Shown here: positions 23,437 to 34,284 of the stretch, piece by piece | Position numbering within the stretch: the stretch's first letter is position 1 | Layout: the number at the start of each line of letters is the position of its first letter | Origin: Uranotaenia lowii | Taxonomy: Eukaryota > Arthropoda > Insecta > Diptera > Culicidae | Assembly: GCF_029784155.1 (NCBI RefSeq) | Contig: NC_073691.1 | Coordinates: 62,447,746-62,511,745, forward strand | Reading direction: 5' to 3' | Length of the DNA: 64,000 bases | The notes under the pieces: model-generated | Told to the model about the DNA's origin: nothing | Database searches by the model: none | What the model saw: only the letters and a program-made list of their open reading frames with translations | Program-made: the position numbers and the translations under genes

Positions 23437-25620
23437 ATGATGAATAAACAAATTGATTTGTATCATCTTAATGATGAGGAGATGGAATATGAATTGGCCT
23501 TGCGCCATGTTTCAAATCTAGCCCCATGCTCTAGAAGAGCTAGGGTTGTCAAGTTAAAAGCTCTTGTCCAAGAGGACACCCTTAGAGACACCATCTATGT
23601 TAATTCAGAACACGTAATGTCGCCGGAGTTGAACATCGAGGTCTGCCAGAGGGCAGTGGTAGCATTGAGAAATCATGTTGATTTAGCCACGCAGAATAGA
23701 AATGCCGAGCAAATGGCTTGCGCGAAATCGAGATTGCTTCATTACCGGCAAAGATTATCACTGATTCCAGTGGTCGCGACTTTAGAGGAAACGCGTAGGG
23801 TCGTGTGCGAGCTTGTAGAGACGCTGCTAGCTCAGATAGAGTGCGTGAACAGTGCAGTCAATATGGTGTTAAGTGAAACAGAAAACACTAGCCTTTCAAC
23901 TAGTGTCCCAACCATCCAGGCAGAGAACAGTAGCAGTAGGGATGCCTGCGATGCGTTGACGATTCCACCGAGGCCACAAGCAGTCGGAAATGATGAAGGA
24001 GCACGAGCACGGATGCAAGAAGCGGATGTCGAGCCGTCTTCTCTTCCATTCCAAGTAGGCAGACAAGGACAGAGGGACTTGGAGGAAGTAATCATCCGGA
24101 GGTCGGGTAGTTCGGCTGGTCTGGCTGCTGTGAACGTTCTGGACGAACTGCGGTTCGACATTCAACAACGACAAAGGAGGCAGCAGCAGTTGAACGACAG
24201 CTTTACAAACCGGAGTGGTAGCAACTACGACAGGCGGATGCAGAAGGCGATTCACAATTGGCCTTTCAAGTTCCGAGGCGAAAAGGACACCACGTCCCTC
24301 AACATTTTCTTGGACCGGGTGGAGACGTTTGCCAGATCAGAGGGAATCGACGATCAGACACTTCTGGCTTCTATCAAGCACCTGTTGCTTGAAGACGCCC
24401 TCGACTGGTACTCCAGAGCACTTGCCCAACGTCGTCTGTATTCCTGGCAAGCATTCAAGCAAGAAATTCGACGGGAGTTTCTGCCAAGCGGGTATGCGCA
24501 GATCCTGAGGCTGGAAGCCAGCTTCCGTTTTCAAGGTGCCAACGAAACGTTCGATAAGTTCTTCCGTGACATCTCTACACTATTCCGCTTCATCGATCCA
24601 CCACTTACGGAAGAGGAGAAGTTGTTCATAGTCAAGAAAAACATGAACATGGACTATGCAACAATAGTAACAGCCGCTCAGCCAAAGACATTGATGGACC
24701 TGGTCAACGTCTGCAGCAACTTCGACGAAACAAGGCTATTGCTGAACCAGCAGCGCAGGATTCCAATTCCGCACAACCACTTACTAGAACCGAACTTCGC
24801 AACACCAGCAACAACAAGTCGGTCTCAGCAACACCAGCAGCAGCGTTTCGGGAGATTGCAAGCAGTGGAGGCGGACGAGCAGTTGTACGGAGCCACATCA
24901 TACTCAGCACCATCGCATCGGCTTCCAATACAACAGCCACGCTTCAACAGAGTACATGCGGTGGAGAACGAGGCCCAGCAAGGTGCGGCTTCAACGTCAG
25001 CTATCCAAACTGAAGCAGATCTAGTGGATCCAGAAGATGCAGACGGTTTGCAAGGGGACTTCAACCAGCTGTACGAGCAAGTTTGTGCCATGAAGCTTCA
25101 ACTGGAGCGCAGATCGAATCGTTTCAATACAGGACTACAGCAGCAACACTCTCAACAACGACCGGAACAGCGTCAGCAACCGCCTACAATTTCGGCAGCT
25201 CAGAACAATTTGGTGAATCGGCAAGGCAGTCAAGCGGAGAACTATCGAATACAACATCCGTTGCAACAGCAAGCTAAATGGGCGCCGCGGCAGCAGCTTC
25301 AACAACAGCAGCAGCCTCAACAGCAGCAGCTTCAACAACAGCAGCCTCAACGGCAATTCCAACAGCACTATCAACCACAGCTCCAGAACCAGCAGCTTCA
25401 GCAAGCAGGCAGCAACATGTACGATCTAGATCCTGTTCAGCATACAGCGTACCGCCCAGCGCTTTGCTGGAACTGTGATGAGGAGGGGCATAGGTTTCCG
25501 GATTGCACGAAGGCACAGGCAATTCTCTTTTGCTACAGATGCGGTCGAAAAGGTTACACGTTACGCAGCTGTCTTGTTTGTAACAGCGAAGCGGAAAACG
25601 CCGCAGCGAGGAGGTGGTAG
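23437..25620 (+). CDS. gag: Element C Gag polyprotein
   Basis: This 727-residue frame starts at ATG ATG (23437). A retrotransposon-gag capsid-like domain lies at about residues 273-425 (WPFKFRGEKDTTSLN to the FDETRLLL region). A long Gln-rich stretch follows (~600-665). Two CCHC-type knuckles are at residues 677-690 (CWNCDEEGHRFPDC, canonical) and 699-712 (CYRCGRKGYTLRSC). The second has Tyr in the His position, a one-base change from CAC to TAC, and may bind zinc poorly. Gag packages the element RNA. The stop TAG at 25618-25620 overlaps the pol frame by about 37 nt. Confidence 0.95.
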   Translation: MMNKQIDLYHLNDEEMEYELALRHVSNLAPCSRRARVVKLKALVQEDTLRDTIYVNSEHVMSPELNIEVCQRAVVALRNHVDLATQNRNAEQMACAKSRLLHYRQRLSLIPVVATLEETRRVVCELVETLLAQIECVNSAVNMVLSETENTSLSTSVPTIQAENSSSRDACDALTIPPRPQAVGNDEGARARMQEADVEPSSLPFQVGRQGQRDLEEVIIRRSGSSAGLAAVNVLDELRFDIQQRQRRQQQLNDSFTNRSGSNYDRRMQKAIHNWPFKFRGEKDTTSLNIFLDRVETFARSEGIDDQTLLASIKHLLLEDALDWYSRALAQRRLYSWQAFKQEIRREFLPSGYAQILRLEASFRFQGANETFDKFFRDISTLFRFIDPPLTEEEKLFIVKKNMNMDYATIVTAAQPKTLMDLVNVCSNFDETRLLLNQQRRIPIPHNHLLEPNFATPATTSRSQQHQQQRFGRLQAVEADEQLYGATSYSAPSHRLPIQQPRFNRVHAVENEAQQGAASTSAIQTEADLVDPEDADGLQGDFNQLYEQVCAMKLQLERRSNRFNTGLQQQHSQQRPEQRQQPPTISAAQNNLVNRQGSQAENYRIQHPLQQQAKWAPRQQLQQQQQPQQQQLQQQQPQRQFQQHYQPQLQNQQLQQAGSNMYDLDPVQHTAYRPALCWNCDEEGHRFPDCTKAQAILFCYRCGRKGYTLRSCLVCNSEAENAAARRW

Positions 25621-28600
25621 ATGGAGGGCCAGATTCTTCGCAACACAGCTATCAACCTTCAATACCTCCCGATTTACAAGACATCAACTCTATCATTATC
25701 AATCCCGGACATGACAATCGTCCGCACGCCGTTCTGGACGTTCTTGGAAAGAAAGTTACAGCTTTGTTGGACAGTGGTGCAAACTGTTCTTTGTTAGGTG
25801 GCAGTAAAGCACAGATCGTAGAAGAGCTTGGACTGCGAAAAGAAACACTGAACGGTGGGATCAAGACAGCGGATGGAACGCCACACCAGATCAATCACTT
25901 CACACGTCTGCCAATATCGTACAACAATCGAAGCGAAATTTTGCCGGTTCTACTCGTGCCTAGCTTGCCAGATTGCGCTATCATGGGCATGAACTTCTGG
26001 CAAACGTTTGGCGTCAAGGCAGTGTGCTTCTCGATAATGAACAATGAAATTGAACAAGATGCAGAACCGCTGAAGGAGCTTTCACCAGAACAGCAAAAGC
26101 GACTAGACCAATTGGTACGCATATTTCCGAAGGCAGAAGATGGTAAGCTTGGCAGGACGCAGATCTACGAACATCAAATCGACGTCGGAAATGCGCCGCC
26201 AAGGAAACAACGGTACTACCCAATGTCACAGTACGTCCTAGCGGAAGTCAACAAGGAAGTCGACCGGATGCTATCCCTGGACGTGATCGAAGAAGCAGTG
26301 TTCTCACCGTGGAACAATCCACTGGTAGCGGTGAAGAAGAAGGATGGCAGATACCGGGTATGTTTAGACGCAAGACACCTGAACTCAATCATGGTGAACG
26401 AAGGTTATCCGATACCGCAGATCTCCGCAATCATCAATAACCTCGGAGGATGCTCGTACATATCTTCAATTGACTTGAAGGATGCCTTCTGGCAAATGCC
26501 GCTCCAACAAAAGTCACGACCCTTAACAGCATTCACTGTACCATCCCGTGGTCACTACCAATTTAAGGTTGTTCCTTTTGGTATCTGTACGGCAAGTCAA
26601 GGACTCGCAAGACTAATGACACATCTTTTCGCGGACATGGAGCCATTCGTCTTTCATTATTTGGACGACATTATTATCTGCTCTAAAACGTTTGACGAAC
26701 ACGTAGCAGTTCTTCAGGAAGTGGCAACCAGGCTACGTCAGGCGAATCTCACCATTTCTCCGGAAAAATCCAAGTTCTGTCGCCAACGCATAAAATATTT
26801 GGGCTACGTTCTCAGCGAAGGAGGATGGAGGGTCGACGAGGAAAAGGTGGAGAGCATCGTCAAATTTCCAGTTCCAAGTACACGAAAGGAAGTTCAAAGA
26901 TTCCTAGGCTTATGCGGATGGTATCGACGCTTCATTCCAGAGTTCTCACGAATCGCTGCACCAATCACGGAGCTCACGAAAGCCAAGATCAAATTTCGAT
27001 GGACAACAGCAGCAGAAGAAGCTTTTCTAAAACTCAAGTCAGCTCTAGTCACCGCGCCAGTACTTGCGATGCCGGACTATACAAAACCGTTCTCGATAGC
27101 ATGCGACGCTAGTGACGTCGCGATTGGTGCTGTATTGACGCAGGACATCGAGGGAGAAGAACACCCGATCAGTTATTTTTCCCAGAAGCTATCTTCGTCG
27201 GAGCGAAAATACACAGTTACAGAAAAAGAGTGCTTAGCAGTTATTCGTGCGATAGAAAAGTTTCGTGGGTATATAGAAGGGGTACGTTTCGTCGTCTACT
27301 GTGACCATTCCGCCCTCAGCTACCTGAAAACTTTAAAGAACCCCACAGCTTTGATGAGCAGATGGCTTTTGAGACTCAACGCGTTCGACTTCGAAATCAG
27401 GTACCGGAAGGGCAGCTGCAACACCGTACCAGATGCGCTATCCAGAGTAGTCTGTTCGCTAGTGTTTTCAATATCCGAGGAGAATGATCCATGGTACAAG
27501 AACATCGTCAAGCAGGTGGAAAGGAAAGGCGATAAATATCCCGATTTCCGTATCGCGAACAACGAGCTCTACAAAAATTGTCATTGTAAGGATGAGGCTG
27601 GTTTAATCACGCATCGATGGAAGAAAGTTGTTCCGGAAAACCACCGAGCAGAACTCATTCGTCGATATCACGACGCACCATCAGCAGCGCATCTAGGATT
27701 CCAGAAGACGTGGCACAAACTACAGCAGCACTATTACTGGCCGAAGATGCAGGACAACGTCGCCCGTTACGTCAAAGCATGCACTACGTGCAAGGCTAGT
27801 AAAGCGCCCAATATAAGAATGATGCCGCAGATGGGGAAGCTCAAGCCAGCAAAGGTACCGTGGGAGTTAATATCCATTGACTTCGTCGGGCCGCTCACCA
27901 GATCTAAGAAGGGCAACACAGTTCTTCTGGTCATCGTCGATTGGATCACCAAATACGTCATTGCTCACCCGATGCGAGCAGCCGATTCAACCAAGATGGT
28001 CGAGTTTCTCGAGGAAAAGGTATTCCTGAAGTTCTCCAGGCCAAGGATTATATTATCAGATAACGGCAAGCAGTTCGAGTCGCAGGTGTTTCGAGCGCTG
28101 CTAAGCCGTCACAACATCATCCATATGAAGACCGCTTTTTACGCACCGCAGGTCAACAACGCCGAGCGAGTGAACAGAGTTCTAATCACTTGTGTTCGAT
28201 CGTTGTTGGAAGAAGATCATCGAGAGTGGGACAAGAACCTGGCCGCCATCACCGCAGCCATCAACAGTGCGAAGCACGAATCAACCGGAGTCAGCCCGCA
28301 CTTCGCCAACTTCGAAAGGGAACTTCTGTTGCACACGGACCTCTACACTCTGCAGGACTTAAACGTGTCGGACGATCCAAAGGTCGCGCAGGAGATGCGG
28401 CTATCCACGATCAACAGGATTCACAAATTCATCCAACAGCGGATCAAGAAGACCCACGAGAAGACAAAGAAGCGCTACGATCTACAAAAGCGGACTGTGT
28501 CCTTTCAACCGGGCGAGCTAGTATGGCGCCGCTCGTTTGTTCTTTCTTCGAAGGCGGACCATATCAACAAGAAACTGGACCCCAAATTTATTCCAGCTAT

Positions 28601-28697
28601 CGTTAAAGAAAAGCTGGGAGCCAATCTCTACACTCTGGAGGATGTCGTCACCGGAAAGCGAGGTCGCTACCACGTGAAGGACATCAAACCAGACTAA
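25584..28697 (+). CDS. pol: Element C Pol polyprotein (protease, RT, RNase H, integrase)
   Basis: The pol frame is open from just after a stop at 25581-25583 and is -1 relative to gag, so it is probably made by -1 frameshifting in the 25584-25620 overlap (possible slip run GGAAAAC, 25593-25599). There is no obvious own ATG at the start. Numbering residues from 25614: protease LLDSGANCSLLG (D53); RT with YLDD at 349-352; RNase H core ACDASDVAIGAVLTQ; integrase with an N-terminal HHCC finger and catalytic D756, D816 and E851. No chromodomain is seen. All catalytic motifs are intact, so this copy may be active. Confidence 0.95.
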   Translation, partial: QRSGKRRSEEVVDGGPDSSQHSYQPSIPPDLQDINSIIINPGHDNRPHAVLDVLGKKVTALLDSGANCSLLGGSKAQIVEELGLRKETLNGGIKTADGTPHQINHFTRLPISYNNRSEILPVLLVPSLPDCAIMGMNFWQTFGVKAVCFSIMNNEIEQDAEPLKELSPEQQKRLDQLVRIFPKAEDGKLGRTQIYEHQIDVGNAPPRKQRYYPMSQYVLAEVNKEVDRMLSLDVIEEAVFSPWNNPLVAVKKKDGRYRVCLDARHLNSIMVNEGYPIPQISAIINNLGGCSYISSIDLKDAFWQMPLQQKSRPLTAFTVPSRGHYQFKVVPFGICTASQGLARLMTHLFADMEPFVFHYLDDIIICSKTFDEHVAVLQEVATRLRQANLTISPEKSKFCRQRIKYLGYVLSEGGWRVDEEKVESIVKFPVPSTRKEVQRFLGLCGWYRRFIPEFSRIAAPITELTKAKIKFRWTTAAEEAFLKLKSALVTAPVLAMPDYTKPFSIACDASDVAIGAVLTQDIEGEEHPISYFSQKLSSSERKYTVTEKECLAVIRAIEKFRGYIEGVRFVVYCDHSALSYLKTLKNPTALMSRWLLRLNAFDFEIRYRKGSCNTVPDALSRVVCSLVFSISEENDPWYKNIVKQVERKGDKYPDFRIANNELYKNCHCKDEAGLITHRWKKVVPENHRAELIRRYHDAPSAAHLGFQKTWHKLQQHYYWPKMQDNVARYVKACTTCKASKAPNIRMMPQMGKLKPAKVPWELISIDFVGPLTRSKKGNTVLLVIVDWITKYVIAHPMRAADSTKMVEFLEEKVFLKFSRPRIILSDNGKQFESQVFRALLSRHNIIHMKTAFYAPQVNNAERVNRVLITCVRSLLEEDHREWDKNLAAITAAINSAKHESTGVSPHFANFERELLLHTDLYTLQDLNVSDDPKVAQEMRLSTINRIHKFIQQRIKKTHEKTKKRYDLQKRTVSFQPGELVWRRSFVLSSKADHINKKLDPKFIPAIVKEKLGANLYTLEDVVTGKRGRYHVKDIKPD

Positions 28698-30935
28698 AAT
28701 ATTCAAGCTATGTAAGCAACAACGCTGACCACAAGCTCACTCGGAGCACAAAACACGAAATGGAGAAGGCTGAAGGACCAACATCATCTTTGAAACCTCG
28801 CCCCCAACAACTCGGAGTAAATTATGCAGAACTCTTCCATTCGAACAACTCAACGGAACACAGCGGATGCTAATTCGTCACTAGGACATCGACGAACACC
28901 ACGAAGTAGGCCTTTATGAAGGAGACAACGGCCTTGCGCGGGACCAGCGTCGGCTGAATGGACTCTGAGAACTCTGCCAGGAAGTTCGTCAGAATTTGGA
29001 GAGGGCTGGCAACCTTGCGTGGGATTGCCGCCACTCATTGTCCAGAATGCAATCCTGTCATCTGAAGCAGCGTAGCAGCGCTGGGGATAGTAGTACTGGT
29101 GAGCCACCGTAGCCAGGCGCTACACACCATCGCAGAGAACCCATCCAGGTTCGGGATATTGGAATGTTCGGAAAGTCAAGTACAGCAGCTCCAAACACCA
29201 CGTCGCTGCAATTGAAAGGATTGTCAGGACATCAAGAAGAGGATTCAGCACCATAGTTATGCGAAGAAGTTGTGAGGAGTAGACATCATGACGGCCGCTA
29301 CTACCATATCGACTCTCTATCGCTAACTATCAAAAGCCACACGCCCATAATCCAGCTATGACCGCTACCCAAGGTAGTCAACAAGAGCCTCTCGAGGTCA
29401 AAACACGCCAGTCGTTACTACCACAAACAGGAGATCATCCACCAACCTCAAAAATCTCCGAATCAATCCAAAAACCATCAGCTATGACCACAGCCAACGC
29501 CTGTCAACCAAGCGCAACAGCGCAGGAAATACCTTTAGGCCGATCGGGAAAAATCGTGCATCTGGAAAACGCAGTGAGCAATATCTCTTATCTACCTCCT
29601 CGTGAGTACAGTAACAAGTCTAGCTATGTCCGCTACCCAAGGTTGCCAACAAAAGCATCGCCGATGCGAAAAACACGTTCATCGTCAGCACCACAACCAT
29701 CTGCTTTGCTCGACGACTCCGGAAGAAGGGCCCGTCTGAGGGAGCTCATTCGCAGCAGCAGCAATATCCGATTTTGTCCCACAAACACGAACCCTGCTTA
29801 TTCAGCACAGAATCAACAGGACGAATCAGGACAACGCCCAGGGTAGCTTGAAAGAGGTTGCAAGATTCCTGCTGACTTTCTCCTAGTCCGGAGGACCATA
29901 GCTGACCAGGCTTCCCAGAAATAAGAAAACCGAACAAGTACATCCACAAGGAACTCCCGATTAAGACCTCCCGATTAAGACTACCCGATCAAGACTACCC
30001 GATCAAGACTACCAGATCAAGACCATCTTCAATCAACCATGACAACTCCCGATTAAGACTTCCCGATCAAGACTATCTTCAACCAACCATGTCAACTCCC
30101 GATTAAGACTTCCCGATTAAGAATATCTTCAACCAACCATGTCAACTTCCGATTACGACCTCCCGATCAAGACGAAATTCTCAAAAGTTATCTACCAACT
30201 TTGTCAAAACCACAAGCTATGAGAACACCATCTACCATGGTCCACACCCCAAAATACGCGCAGCGGAACCACAAATTACCCTCGCCTGAAATGGTGTCGA
30301 CAGTTCAACTGTCCGATTCAGACTTGACCACAAATCACCAACCTCACAAAATGATACATAATGGATCATGCACAGTTGTCAAGGGGGTTGCCAAGGAAAT
30401 ATCAAAAGGAACGCGATCTGGAGGCGCGGTATAACCTCTATTCCGGGCCCTTGGTAATTAAGAGGATTAAATCCCTCTTTTCCTTAGACTTCTGTTGCTT
30501 TTAGTATAAACCAGTTAAGTTCCCACCTAAATTTCGTTTGTTAAGTTCTATTTGTAAGATCTAGGTTATTATCTCTATCAATAACCATTTGATTTTGGAT
30601 TTTCGTATGCTGCTGAGGTGGATGTTATTAAGTGGATTGTTTTAAGGATTCGAAGGAGTTTCTTTCTGCCAGATATACTGGTAATGATCGACACATTTGC
30701 CATAACTTGTTGGCTTAAATTTTGTTGGATTCTGCCAAGATTCGTTGGCGTAGAGATATAGTTTATTGTCTTTAGTTTTGAAGAAACTCACCACTGCAGG
30801 GTGACATCAGTACGAGGTTTTCTCGACACAGCCGTCGATTTTCATATCTCCTTCGAACTCCTAGTGGCGTGATTATGAATTTTTCATGGATCCTTGTCAT
30901 GATCCATGAAAAATTCTACCAAAGCAGCAATGTTG
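28698..30935 (+). other. Element C post-pol region, unassigned
   Basis: 2.2 kb separate pol from the 3' LTR. One frame of 162 codons (ATG 29358, stop 29844-29846) is Ser/Pro/Thr/Gln-rich, with no signal peptide, membrane segment or furin-like site, so it is not an env by eye. A tandem run of 'cccgatcaagacta'-like units fills about 29955-30175, and 'agctatg-ccgctacccaagg' is repeated at about 29354 and 29623. The polypurine tract expected just before 30936 is weak (accaaagcagcaatgt). Confidence 0.7.
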
Positions 30936-32366
30936 TGTTGCATTTAAGCTTATAGCTAAGTTATTAGTCCTAAAAATATTTCACGATACGAGCGATTGGC
31001 AAACTAACACATAAAAACCCATCCCCATATAGAGGAAAATCAGCGTGTTGTTATTATTAAACCAAAATTGGTTAAAATACGACAAGCGTGAAATTTTATG
31101 TCAAGAGCACCCAAAAATGAGAAAAGGAAACGCGGCGTGCAACAAAGGTTGTCAAAAAATTGCCACGCGGAAAAAAGGGGGTTCATCGGAAGAAAGCGTG
31201 CGGTTCGGTTGTCTCGTGGCTTGGAAAATTCGGAAATCGCGTTTCGTGTTCCCCGGAGGTGCACCCAATTTGCTTTTTCCTGAGCCTAGTGAATCCTAGT
31301 GGAAATTTGTGTCTGCCTTCCTAGAGTGCGATTCAATAAGTTACCGGAGAAGCGAGGTTTCCAGTGCTACTCGCCTCATTTTGGAGTGCTGTACCATGCG
31401 CTAGGAAATGCTAAAATGACACTCGTTTAAATGTGCGAATCATAGGCCGATATTGTGAAATTTGACAACTACAGCAGTCCGCCATCCAAGACACGCACCA
31501 CCAGCGCGTCATCCGAGACGGAACCGGCACCCTGGGTGCAGGAGCAGGAAAACCACCAGCAACAGAAGAGTGAGACACCGCCGAGCGTGAAAGCCTCTCG
31601 CCAACAACAACAACATCAGCAGCCCCCTGGTAGACCCCAGGAGGCACCACAGAAGTAGGGCGGAGGCGCAAACAACAGCAGCAGCCCCCTGGTAGACCCC
31701 AGGAGGCGCCACAAGTGTAGGACGGAGGCACGAATCAACCAAGACCAGCAGCCCCCTGGTAGACCCCAGGAGGCGCCACAGGCGTAGGGCCACAGTTCCC
31801 GCAGTGCTGCCAATCGGCACTCCGAATCGCCGAGCAGCACAACAAAACTCGGAGGCCCCGGGACTCTGCCGTGAAGAAAAGTGGAGGTCTTCCGGCAGAG
31901 AGGGTCCACAAGGGAAAGCAGCAGCAACAGCGCCACCAATCGGCCCCAGGCGTAGGGCGGCCGACCAGCAGCAACAGCGCCACCAATCGGCCCCAGGCGT
32001 AGGGCGGCCGACCAGCAGCAACAGCGCCACCAATCGGCCCCAGGCGTAGGGCGGCCGACCAGCAGCAACAGCGCCACCAATCGGCCCCAGGCGTAGGGCG
32101 GCCGACCAGCAGCGACAGCGCCACCAATCGGCCCCAGGCGTAGGGCGGCCGAATAGCGGAAGAGGCACGAGGTGCCACCCGATCGGCGCTCGGTCGAAAG
32201 GCGGCGGACGCATGCCGGGCAGGCGAGGTGCCGTACAGTGGGATCCATTCGGCGAAAATGCGGTGAGTACACGCTGGTTTGGGGAAGTGTGGGTGTGTCT
32301 TGCCATAATCCTTTGTAGCCATCATTTTTATTCATGTGGCATCGCCCACGAAAAGCCTCTTCAATA
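30936..32366 (+). repeat. Element C 3' LTR (1431 bp)
   Basis: Same sequence by eye as 21783-23213, including the 47-bp array. It is followed directly by CAGT, the second copy of the target duplication, and then by LINE ORF2 in frame. Confidence 0.95.
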
Positions 32367-32370
32367 CAGT

Positions 32371-33342
32371 TCCTTGATAAGATTCGATCTGTCCATGACC
32401 GCTGACATCCGTGGAATACCAGATCACGTCCGACCCAACATTATTCCTTCAATCTTTGCTTCAAAAGTACGTGAAATTGATCCTATAAAAATGTTCTTTA
32501 CTGATGGTTCTAGAATCGACAACGCGACTGGCTTCGCAGTCTATAATGAGGGCTTTGAAGCTTCGTTTAAGCTTCGAGAGCCATGCTCCGTTTACACTGC
32601 TGAGCTAGCCGCTATTTACTGCACCTTGGAACACATTCGCACACTGCCTGCAGACCACTATTTCATCTATTCGGATAGTCTCAGCTCCGTTGAAGCAATT
32701 CGATCGATGAAACTGATGAAGCGCTCTTCCCATTTTTTGCAGGAAATTTCAGGGATATTGGGCGCTCTGATCGAAAATTCGTATAGGATTACCTTAGCTT
32801 GGATCCCGTCTCATTGTCTTATACAAGGTAATGAGAAGGCGGACTCATTGGCTAAGGTGGGCGCGTTACAAGGTGAAATCTTTGAGAGGATAATAACTTA
32901 CAATGAATATTTTTCAATACCTCGCACTTTAGCGATTAACGCTTGGCAGTCTAGCTGGGACAATGGCACAAAGGGACGTTGGCTCCATACGATTATCCCT
33001 AAGGTTCCGACGAAGGCATGGTTTAAGCATTTTAACATGAGTCGCGATTTCATTCGCGTGGTTTCTCGGCTCATGTCAAATCACTGCCGGCTTGACGCGC
33101 ATTTGTTTCGTATACAACTAGCTACAAGCAATGTTTGTGTTTGTGGGGATGGCTACCACGACATTGATCATGTTGTGTGGACGTGTGAACGGTTTGATCG
33201 ATCGAGGGCTTGGCTACTGGATACCCTTAGGGCCCGACGTAAACCACCTGGTGTTCCAATTCGAGACATCTTGGCAAAACTTGATCTTGAATATTTGTAC
33301 CCTATCTACAAATATCTTAAAATGTCTGACTTGGTCGTTTAG
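32371..33342 (+). pseudogene. LINE B ORF2, C-terminal part: RNase H and zinc-finger tail
   Basis: The LINE frame resumes here after element C and the second CAGT, in the same frame it left at 21782. The RNase H domain has TDGS, the glutamate in TAELAAI, and SDSLSS, then WIPSHCLIQGNEKADSLAK. Farther on is CVCGDGYHDIDHVVWTC (CX1CX8HX4C), the C-terminal finger typical of I-group LINEs. The stop TAG is at 33340-33342. This half lacks a start of its own; upstream codons in the same frame are gypsy LTR sequence. ORF2 is therefore disrupted only by the gypsy insertion. Confidence 0.93.
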
Positions 33343-33728
33343 TCTTCCTTCCTTCGTGGCTTTTCACCTGTATATGTACCCTATTAATGTTCATTTCATC
33401 TATTCAATAGAGTAACCTACCGTCCAATGGGTTCCACAAACTCCACCAGAAGTCTGGCCAGGAAGACGACAATCTGAAGTAGCTCATGCATCCACAGCTA
33501 CAGGAAGCCACCACCGAGCCCAGATGGAGAAATGTTTCCGATAGTGAACCCTAAACGCTCCCCTTCCCAACCCCCAAATTAGAATACAACTAACAGTTGA
33601 GTCGCCGCGACTATTACGGCTCCCCCTTCTACTAACATAGATTAATAAAGTGATACACTCGGCAAAACGAAACTTTATAAAAAGTAAAATGCCTTAATAA
33701 ACAAACCTATGATTAAAAAAAAAAAAAA
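33343..33728 (+). other. LINE B 3' UTR and poly-A tail
   Basis: 386 bp of non-coding sequence with AATAAA-like motifs ('attaataaag' near 33640, 'ccttaataaacaa' near 33693) end in an uninterrupted run of 14 A (33715-33728). The second GTTTTCAGTTG target duplication follows immediately. Confidence 0.9.
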
Positions 33729-33739
33729 GTTTTCAGTTG

Positions 33740-34284
33740 AGTCGTCACGGCAACAGTTTAGGGTTGATATAACAATACTGAAAAAAGGACTACTTTTAAA
33801 AGCCTTGATTTTCTTGTTGACCATTTAAGAATCTCGTGTCTCGTGTTTCACTAGAAGAACAAATGGATAATCTCGGTTTTATCGTAATGTAAATTGTAAT
33901 CAACAAGAACATGTTGGGTACCACTTTCCAATGTCTATTAAAACTGATTTAAATGTACTGTTTTCCGTATTGTAGCCATCGTTAACTATGGTAAGCTGCC
34001 AAAAAATGCCACACACGCAATCACGTTAACTGACGACTTAAGTTTAAAATGATCTGTAGGCCTTAGATACTACCTAATAACATTTAGACTGGAATAAACT
34101 TCAAATCCTTACTTACGGACTAAAATCAATCAAAAATCACTAGCTATAGAAATATAGATTTTTCATCTCAATTGGTGAGTTTCACCGAAACTTGACTTTT
34201 AGCAATTAACTGGCTATTTCTGCCTCGATCTAAATTTGCATTCTCAACTGATTTTTCTGATGCTCGGGGTTGGACACTAGCGTT
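33740..34284 (-). other. Element A interior between LINE and tandem array
   Basis: AT-rich internal sequence of element A with no ORF of note on either strand and no recognisable retroviral domain. Confidence 0.6.

Larger units (their letters stand above)
21779..32370 (+). mobile_element. Element C: complete Ty3/gypsy retrotransposon (inner level of the nest)
   Basis: The element is 21783-32366 (10,584 bp), flanked by the 4-bp duplication CAGT (21779-21782 and 32367-32370). LTRs are 21783-23213 and 30936-32366, each 1431 bp with a constant offset of 9153 and the same ORFs, so they appear identical. The PBS (TGGCGCCCAAC...) starts at 23216, two bases after the LTR. Gag (23437-25620) and pol (frame open from about 25584, to 28697) are intact, with pol in the -1 frame. 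No env is recognised. PR-RT-RNaseH-IN order and the 4-bp TSD are those of Ty3/gypsy. It splits LINE ORF2 in frame-neutral fashion, so it is the youngest layer. Confidence 0.96.
16849..33739 (+). mobile_element. Element B: full-length I-group LINE (middle level of the nest)
   Basis: The element runs 16861-33728 including the gypsy insertion. It is flanked by the 11-bp duplication GTTTTCAGTTG (16850-16860 and 33729-33739; a 12th base A may be shared). It ends in 14 A residues (33715-33728). Its order is 5' UTR 16861-17440, ORF1 17441-19075, ORF2 19068 onward (interrupted at 21782, resumed at 32371), then a 3' UTR of about 370 bp. Encoding APE endonuclease, RT and RNase H in ORF2 is the I/LOA/Loner-group layout. 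A complete 5' end with a target duplication is unusual because most LINE copies are 5'-truncated; the copy looks recent. Confidence 0.92.

Noticed and set aside
29358..29846. Possible env gene of the gypsy element
   Set aside because: No signal peptide, membrane anchor, Cys pattern or cleavage site; only low-complexity polar sequence.
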